This document shows positions 1 through 9,300 of a DNA stretch of 64,000 bases, piece after piece; within the stretch, counting starts at the first letter, position 1; the number at the start of each line of letters is the position of its first letter. The DNA lies in contig CP154955.1 of the NCBI GenBank assembly GCA_039621445.1, forward strand, positions 16,596,691-16,660,690, in the 5' to 3' direction. The notes below the pieces were generated by a model. That model saw only the letters and a list, made by a program, of their open reading frames with translations. It was not told where the DNA came from and searched no databases. The position numbers and the translations under genes were made by a program. Source of the DNA: Euglena gracilis. Its lineage: Eukaryota; Euglenida; Euglenophyceae; Euglenales.

Positions 1-237
1 TAGCCATCAACACAAACTTCTTTTTAAAACCCCGAGGGGAGGTGGCCCACCCAGCCAGGGGGGGGACCCCAAAAATTGGGCCGTCATACCGCCCCATACC
101 CAGGTTTCCGACGTGGGACCCCCCCCCCCCGAGGGTCCCCAGACCCCCCCCCCCCGGTGTCTTCCAAGTTGAAATCAAGCCGGAAAAGGTTGGCCACAGC
201 TGCATTCTGAGACTGCCACAAAGGCTGTGACACACAC

Positions 238-311
238 GGATGGGCTGAGCGGGTGATGGTCTCTGCCCGAACGCCGATCACAGTGGTGTGGAATGGGAAG
301 GAAGCCATTTC
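238..311 (-). CDS. Probable polymerase exon P7 (end of PAP-associated domain)
   Basis: Encodes EMASFPFHTTVIGVRAETIT after acceptor TCCCACCAG (320-312), ending before GTGTGTG. FPFHTTVIGVRAE resembles the FDW....ISVR motif that closes the PAP-associated domain. Short and without independent support. Confidence 0.4.
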
Positions 312-3300
312 CTGGTGGGACATCTTACCTTGCTGGCCCGCAGACGATTACCCAACGTGTGCACTGCAAAACAGCACAAAAAAAATCGACACACAACACT
401 TTTCATCAACAAAATTCTCTTCTGAAATTCTTCTTCATAACCCCCCCAACAGCTTTGTCCCCAAAGTTAGTGCACCGATCTTTTGGCCTGAAAGTTATTT
501 TTGGGCAGTACCCAAAACCATTGATGGACCCGTTTCCTAACAGAAATCTGTTTACATCATTTAATGCTGCTGTTCATCAAATAAGAGAAAATTGTCATTT
601 CAGTTGACTTTTTGCTTACCACCTCCTGGATTTGATTTCCAAAAAAAGATGCATCATTTTTTCACAGCTTTTTCCTTGTGAAGGGGGGGCTAAGTTACCT
701 CCCCCCCCCTTGTCCAACGACCACTGATGTTTGTCTCCGACCGGGGGGGGGGGCGGTCGCTAAAATGGCCAATGTTCGTCTCCGACCAGGGGGGGGGGGG
801 TGGTCGTTAGACAAGGGGGGTGGATCCCAAATCGGAGGAAAATTTACCATAGATAGGGAGGGGTATATGGCCATTTTTGGGCTGTTTTTCGCCATTTATG
901 CTATTTCTTGACTACGGTTGGCCACTTTTGGCCATTTCTGGACATTTTTGGGGCACTTTTGGGAATTTTTAGGCATTTTTGACCGCTTTTCGCCATGTTT
1001 GGTCGCTTTTGGCCACTTTTGGCAACTGTTGGCCACACTTTGGCCCCCTTTGCCCATTTTTGGCCACTTTAGGCTGTTTTTGGCTACTTTTGGAAAATTT
1101 TGCCTTATTTTCGCCATTTTTGGCAACTTTTGGGCACTTTTGGCCATCCTTTGGCCATTTTAGGCCATTTTGGGCTATTTTTGACTGTTTTTAGCCAACT
1201 TTTAGCAAATTTGGCCGAACCAACATCGTATACAAAAGATCGTCTCTGACCGGGGGGGGGGTGGTCGTTACACAAGCCCGGTCGTTGGACAAGGGGGGGG
1301 GAGGTATTTGGACCGGCCTTTTTTGGCCTTCCCCCCTGCAAAGTTATTTGGCAAGCAAAGCATTAGGGCAATGCAAAGTTACTTGTGGGGTTATTATTTT
1401 TTGCCACTGTGATCCGATGCGTACGTTCAAGGAAGAAACAATGTGGAATATATGAAAATAGATTGTTGATTGGCATCCCTTCTTCTCATTAATTACATTA
1501 ATGGGAGGCCATCTACACCGCACTAATGAGCAATGCCAATTTGGTTCTGGAGTGACCGGGTTGGGGCATATAAACTGTTTCCTGGGACCATGTGTAAGAG
1601 CATGTTACGAAACATTGCAAACACGTCGCAGTGTTATGGACGAATGCCGTTCTCTGAAGTCTGGAAAGTCAAAGATCGAGCACTTCGAACCCCAAGGCAG
1701 TACGTCGCCCAAAGAACGCGACAAATAATGCGCCCAGCGACGGATTGGAAGCGAGCACCTGCCTGGCCGGTTGGAAGAACAAACAAAAAAACAAACGGCA
1801 ACGGGCTTGACGTCAAAATGCAAAGAAAACCATAACAGATACGGAAAGGCAAAAGAAACAAAGTCAAACACAAAAAGCTGCACCTACTGTCGCTTACTAC
1901 CTACCCTAACCAAAAACACCCCCCCTCCCCTCCCCCAGGAGTGTCCACCCGACAAGGTCCAGCAACCGAAGACCAGGTTTGCCAAAACAACAAACAAAAC
2001 CAAAACAAAATTGTCACCCGACAGGTCCAGCACCAGAATGACAGGTTGCCAGCCACGGTCTTCACTGGGAAAATCAATGGCCCTTGACCCTGGCAACAGC
2101 AACCTGGACTGGGCATGAAAATTGTATGTATGCATGTATGCAAGTAAATATGTATAAATCTTATATATATATATATTGTGAAAAAATTTTCTGTTTGGAT
2201 TTATTTTGGACCCTCTGGAGGGAAGTCTTTTTCATGTGCAGGAGACACCATAAAACCATAAAGGCTTATTTTTGAGGAAGTCCAAAGAAACCCCGAAAAG
2301 GCCCGAAAACACACACAGACATGCATATATACATAAATACATGCATACATACATACATACATACATACATACATACATACATACATACATACATACATAC
2401 ATACATACATACATACATACATACATACAGACATTCATACATACACACATGCATGCATACAGGAACAGACTTTCATTTAATGCGCTGCGGCGAAGTTTGC
2501 TGCGGCACTTTTTTTTCCCCACGGTGCATGCGGTGCGCTATCGAATTTTTGCCGCGGCACACCCGCAGTGCGCCTAAAACGTTGCCACGGCGCACCAACA
2601 ACGCACCCAAAAGTAGTCAAAAAGGCCGCACAGAGGATAGTTGGGATGGCTATGCCGCGTCGCACGCGACGCTGCCATGGTGCATACGGCGCTCCGCGGC
2701 GCACGCGGTGCACGCGGTCACAAAAATTCCGTTGCCGCGGTGCACGCAGCGCAAAAAATTCCCGTGGCGCACTAAATGAAAGTCTGTAACAGGAACTTAG
2801 GGAGAAATTAAAACGCACTTCGGACCAAATTACGCCGAATTTAGGCCGAATTTGGGCAATTTTTAGAAAGAATGTGTTTCCAAAGTCTTCCGAAACAAGG
2901 ATCAAACCTCCGGCCTAACTTGGCCCCTCTTTTGGTCAATTTTCAGTGCGCCGAACCTAACCCGGACCCTGTTCCCTTAAACCCCCCCCCCAAAAATAAG
3001 ACCCCCCCCATAAAATGGACCCCCCCCAAAAATAAGACCCCCCCTGGCCGGTCCGAGCAAAAATCCATGAAATGGACCCCCCCCATGAATAAGACCCCCC
3101 CTGAGGGCGCGAAGCGCCGGATTTTTGAAAAATGGTACATTTTTGGGGGGGAAAATCTGCTATTTTGGGACTGTTTTCACACAATTCAGCATATTTTACC
3201 CTATTTGTCTGGCGCGAAGCGCCGAATTTTTCGAAAAGTGGTATTTTGGGGTGCCATTTTTGGACATTTAGGGGGTCGAAAATTTTTCCAGCAAAAATCC

Positions 3301-4675
3301 ATAAAATGGACCCCCCCCATGAATAAGACCCCCCCTCGGGCTTTCCAGCAACCGACCCATGAAATGGACCCCCGGTCTTATTTTTGGGGGGGGGGTTTAA
3401 TACCGCGATTTCGTCATTTTTCTTGAGCAAAATGGACAAAAAAATCACAAAATTGGCCCCCCTGGAAAGCACAAAAAAATCACAAAAACAACTGCTGCTA
3501 TTCTTTTTAATCGCGGCCGGTTGGGTGATTTCTTTTAGGGGGTTGTCGTCTTTTTTTGCTAAAAAAGGCGGCAAGGAGTCACATTTGGGGGATACAAAGC
3601 CCTCAAATATAATGTCACCGTGCCCGAAAAGGCAAAAATGAAAGAGTGATGACGCGCGGTGGAGCCCACAATCCCCCTCCACAGTACCCCACCCCCCTCT
3701 CACCCACAATACCCAACACATAAAAGTTTTGGCATCATTTTTGACTTACTGGGCCTTCGGCCCCCGCCCCCGACCCCCAGAACCAAAAAAACAAGATACC
3801 TTTGCTGTGCAAACAGGGGGATCCAACGCCGAATATTCTGGACACCCCCTGCACACCTCCCCCCACCCCCCACCCCACCCCGCACACTACCCCCACCCCC
3901 CACCTCACAGTAAACCCCCCAAATAATACCCCCCCGGGTATTATTTTTCAGCCTGAAGTCCCGGCCCGAGGGGGGGGTATTATTTGGGGGGGGATGTTAT
4001 TTCTCGAAATTTTTCGAAATTTTTCGGAGTCGCACAGAGCCAAAGTAGCGCTGAAACCCCCCTTTGGGGTCGTTTTTTGGACTTTCTTTTGCAATTTACC
4101 ATTTTTCGGAGGTCAGATGATCCAGAAAAATTGATTTTTTTCGTAATTTGTTGTCAGAAACTGTGATTTTTACCTACATTTTCAGGTCAAATCCGGGCCT
4201 TCTGCCCGAAACCGGGGGGGGGGGGGTATTATTTCGGCGGCCGAAGTCGGACCCCGAGGCGGGGGGTGTTATTTGGGGGGGGGTATTATTTGGGGGGGGG
4301 TATTATTTGGGGGGGTTACCTCACACTTAAGAGTGGGGGCTCCAGCTTATGCCATATGTGAAATCAAAACAACCCATTTTGTCAAAATCTGCTGTCCAAT
4401 TGAAAACATCGATGCCCATCCCAAAATCCAGAGGCGTCACATCTTCCCAAAATTTCGATACAAAATTTTGGAAAGGTGAGGCCATAGCCAAGGGTGTGGC
4501 ACCACCACTTTTGAATGAAAGCCACACCCTACAAATTTGCAATGCAGCGCATTGTGAGTGTTGTAGGGTGTGGCACCTTTTGAATGAAAGCCACACCCCA
4601 CAAATTTGCAATGCAGCACATTGTGTGTGTTGTGTGTGTGTGTGTTGTGAGTGTTGTGTATGTGTGTTGTGAGTG

Positions 4676-4712
<37 letters not shown>

Positions 4713-6321
4713 AGCGTGCACGTGCACCTCCGGCACGGCTGGCCCTCGGCTGGAGGGCGGGACCCCCGGCAACCCTGCCGGGAGCTCAGTTGGGCTGGGC
4801 GATGGCTCGGCGTACGTCGCGCGGGGCAGCATCCCCTGCCGCTGGAGAAAGGCGACGACGAGGAGCACGATGGCGTGGGACGGCAGGTAGTGGTTCGGGC
4901 TGTTGAGGACCCCTGCGGATTGTGGGGGGCTGGGCAGGGCAGAAAGGAGCCACCCACCACAGCATTTTCACAGATTCCCACCCGGCTTCGAAGGCACCAG
5001 GAAAAAATTTTGGGGGTCAAAAAATGGGTCTTCCAGAAATACGGGAGGTGGTGGGGCCCACCATGCAGGGGTGGGGGCAGGGTGGTCGACACCCCCCACC
5101 ACCCTGGCTGTTTGGCCGATTTCCGTTCTGCTCTGGGGCTCGGCTGGCAGGAAGCATAAGCGTTGGAATGGGGGGCGGCATCTGTCCATCGTTGTTTGTT
5201 ATTTGTTTTTCTCAGTTGAGAGTTCAAAAACGGTCGAAGCATGCTTTTCTCTGTGCACAGAAAATCCCTGGAGTGCTGCCAACTTCGGCACACAAAAATT
5301 AAAAATTTCAACGCAAAAATGTCACACATTTTTCAAAAAAAAACACAGTTACGTGTTAACTGTGGCTAATTTTGATGTGGACGCAGAAATGCAACACCAA
5401 CATTCCATTGGTGATTTCCTGTAAATTGGCGTGATGTAGCATAAATTTTCCAGGTAATTTTTTTGGGGACAAAGGGAAAAAGGTTGGTGGCTTACGATGT
5501 AAACATGACATTACACAATTTTTGACTAGGAAGCACTGATGATGTGTGAGCGAACTCCTAAAAAATCCTGATGGCCTGATGGCTTAAAATTGCAGGCTTC
5601 AGAATATGAGGAGGAGACGTGGTACGAACCCGGGAAAACCCCCCCACTCTACCACCCCTCCCACATCTTATGCGTAACCAGGTATTGATCAATCCTGAGC
5701 TCCTTTAAACGAAATCTGGGGTGATGATGGAATTCAATGAGGTCGTTGAGCTTTCTTTGCAATAGCTTAGTGGGGACAATGCATATGTGTCAGAAATCAA
5801 ATAAAAAATAAAGCGAAAGCAAAATGAATGCATAAATGCATAAATGAAAAAATAAAACAAAATAAAAACAAAAAAAATAAATAACGCAAAAGCAAAACAA
5901 GAAAATGGAAATATAAAATAATAATAATATCAATTTAAAAAAGGCCATTTGGGCAGAAATGGCAATTTTTGGGGCCAGCTCGCAGCCTGCCCTACAGGCT
6001 GACAGGGTGTGAGGGGTGTAGGGGGTGCTGGAGGATCCGATGGGGCTTATTTTAGGTCTCCTATCGCTGTAGAAACATAAAATTGCCATTACTCAGGCTA
6101 CGTGCGGAATTACGGGAATATCAAAAAACGGTCAGATAGGGCGTTTCAAGGGCTCAATTTTAAGTCGCCGGACATTTTCCTCTGGCTTGCTTTGTTTTCT
6201 AGGTATTTTGAAAAATTGATTCTCACTGCTAGACTGCTTTCCCAGACCTGAGGGGGATTAGACAGGGGCCAGGTCTCTGTGACTGGGGAAAAAAATATGC
6301 TCCAGCGCCAAGCGCTGGAGC

Positions 6322-6366
<45 letters not shown>

Positions 6367-9300
6367 GTTGGGTTTTAACGTGTTTAAACAGATTGACAAA
6401 AATGAGCAGGCTTGGCCAACCAAAATTATCGGTTGGCAGTTGCCAACTGATGATTTTGGCAGTTTGTGCTAGTCACTGGAAAAATATTCAACCAGCTGGG
6501 GCTGCTGGCAGACCTCCCCCTAGAAATTGTACTCGCTGATTTTGGAGAAGCTCCACCTCCCCGGGGGGGTTTATGCAAACTCCGCAGCAAACTGGGCCAG
6601 AAGCGAAGTTAGCGCCGGCCATAAACAGACAAGAAGCCTTAGTGCAACTAAGGGGGTTTATGCAAACCCTTGACCTGATGCCCGACCAGGGTTTTTATTT
6701 GAAACCGGGGTCCCCTCACCCACCCAGGGCACCCCCTGCCCCCCCCTCCTGGGGTCCGATCCACTTTTTTGGAGGTCAATTTGGGGCAAATTTTTCGCAT
6801 TTCGAGTCAAAAAATTGGCCAAAACGCCGCCTCCGGTGGGGGACCCACAAGGGGGAGGTCTATCGGACCCCCCCCCCCCCGAGGGTCCAACCTTTACAAA
6901 ATCCTTCTGCTTGACCCCAACACGAGTTCGATGTAAAGGAAGGTGGGGAATGGGTCGGACCCCCCGGTCCAGCAGGCACCCCCCCCACTAAACAATAGCG
7001 CGGTCTGGGTGACCGATTTTCGGCCCGGGCCAAAAGCATTTTTTTGTGCACTTTTTTGGGCAAAAATTGTCCAAAATGCAAAAAAAATTCGCGCAAAGCG
7101 CCGGAAGGAAAAACTTGACCTTTTGGGGGGGGGTCTGGACCCCCCTCCGGTCCGAGCCCCCATTTAAATCCAATACGCCTTCCTTAAATCGAAACCTGCC
7201 ATGCACCAGAACATCATGTCACCACTCCATGCCACAAGGCTTTGATTGGTGCCGTCTCTTTGACGGAAAAACCCATTAATATAACAACATTAATATAATA
7301 TGAATAAAATATAAGAATATTATTACATTGTAAATCCCCCCGGTCCCCAGCCCCACCACCGGCGGGACTCGATGGCTAGTGGGGGGCGATGCCCCTGCAC
7401 GGCCTTGATCAAATGGGTACCGGGGGAGTTGGGTGTCCCAACTCCCACCTGTCAAACAAGGTGTTTGGAAATCTGAGATCGAGTGCAGGTGATTAAAACA
7501 TTTCAGATAATAACAAGAAACGACACCATGTCCTTCCGTCAAAACCAATCATTTTCTTCTAAAAAAATGATTCCAGTTTCCGCACTTCCACCATTAACCT
7601 TCGCCTTGGCATTTGCTCTTCTATGAAATAACAAAAGGTGTACTCAATTCCGTTTACATCGACGTTGGTGACCTCAAAAGCTTGCTGCAGTTTCAGAAAC
7701 CGGCTGGAAGTGCAGGAGGATACAGATGTTACTTGACTTGGTTTGATATGTACCAGGATATGCATGATGCTTTTCATTTTGGAAAATTGTATTCATGCGG
7801 TGATGTGTGATGTTTGAAATGTTTGAAGGTGCCATTTTTTTGGGGAAAAACAAGAAATGGGTGTCTTTGGAGGGCAACCCTAATTTGGCTTTCTCTGGAG
7901 GTGCATTGTGGGCAACAACCAAATATACAGGAAGATGATGTGGCGATGCACAATGTTGTGCAATGTACACTGGAATGCCGCCACCATTGGGCAAAATTTC
8001 AGGAAAAGGTGGCGGACCTCGGTTAATGGCCCAGCGCTTGACGGCGGCGGTGAGGGGCAGCGCGTAGGGGTTGGTGTGCAGGTAGTGGTCCCGCAGGAAG
8101 CCGTTGCCGTGCACGCCGCTCAGCGAGCCGAACGAGATGTCGAACGCGAACGCGCACCCTTGCGTGCGCGTCGTGCACTGCAGGATGGGGCAGCGCGCTG
8201 GGGCTGGGGGCCCGCCGGCCCCTCTTCTGCCCCGGCCTGGCTCTCGCCCAATCACGGAGGCCCACCCCCACTTCGAGCGGCGGCGTGACCGTGGCCACAC
8301 TGTGCCCAATTGACAGGCTGCATCCATGAAAACAACCCCTGACCAGAGCCAAGGGCGGGACACTGGCCGGGGAGGGGAGGCAGCTTCCACGGAAAATGAT
8401 TTGGGGTAACTTTGGTCGGAGTCGTCCTTTGGGTTCAAATCCAGCTGTGGGTTCTAAGACCCCCCCCCCCCCATTGCCCATCGGCCCTGGCCAACGGAAG
8501 ATGTTTTTGGACAGACCTTTGATTTTCCTTTGGTACCCCTTATTGTCCCCCTCCTTGTTGTCCGATCGGGGGTCCCGGGAGGAGTCAGCCGGACAATAAG
8601 GGGGGGGGGGTTGGTTTCTTTGAGCTAAAAATGACGTTGCTTTCCCCAGAAGGAGGAACGGTCAGACCATCCGCGGTGTACATCACTCTGACGGGCGAGG
8701 GGGGGGGTTCCAGTGTTGGGCGGGTTGGTTGCCAAGTCACGGGGGGGATCCCCACCACAGCACAGGCACACGCCTGCGAGCCATTCTCTCCCGCGCTCGC
8801 TGCCTGGCGGCAGGCTTCTTTTTAAGACCCCCGGGAGGGGGGAGGGGGGGGTCCCCCCCACCCACCCAGGGTGGCGCGGGACCCCCCGGGGGGGGGGGGG
8901 GGGGGGCGGGGACTCCCCCAAAATCGGGCCCGTTAAAGGCAATTTCCAAAAATTTTCGGCGCTTCGCGCCGAAAAGGTATACCCAGCGCCTCCGGCCCGG
9001 ACCCACCCACCCACCCCCCCCCAGGGGGGGGGGTCTGCTGACTTAAAAAGAAGCCTGTCTGGCGGGCCGCCCAACCCTCGGACGGCGGGGTTGGTGGGCG
9101 GCGGGCCCCCGGTCGGGATGTGCTTGACGTGGGTCCGCAGCGAACTGGACAGCACTCGCCGTCCCGTCGTGAATAGCACGGAGCCGTGGACGCACTCGAA
9201 ATGGGGCGGGGCTTGTGGGTGAAGTCCTCTGAGGCAGGATGAGTTGGGTATTCCCACTCCTGGTTTGGGCGGGACTTTAAGACACTCGGGGAGTTTCATT

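Noticed and set aside
297-380. A 35-base exon with perfect-looking GCAG acceptor and AAG-GTAAGA donor on the minus strand
   Set aside because: Splice signals look good but it overlaps the border of the better supported exon P7, leaves only a 17-base gap to it, and gives no family motif; kept only as a doubt about the P7 border.
2201-2577. Open frames over the ATAC repeat (CMYVCMYV, HTYIHTYI)
   Set aside because: Microsatellite translation only.
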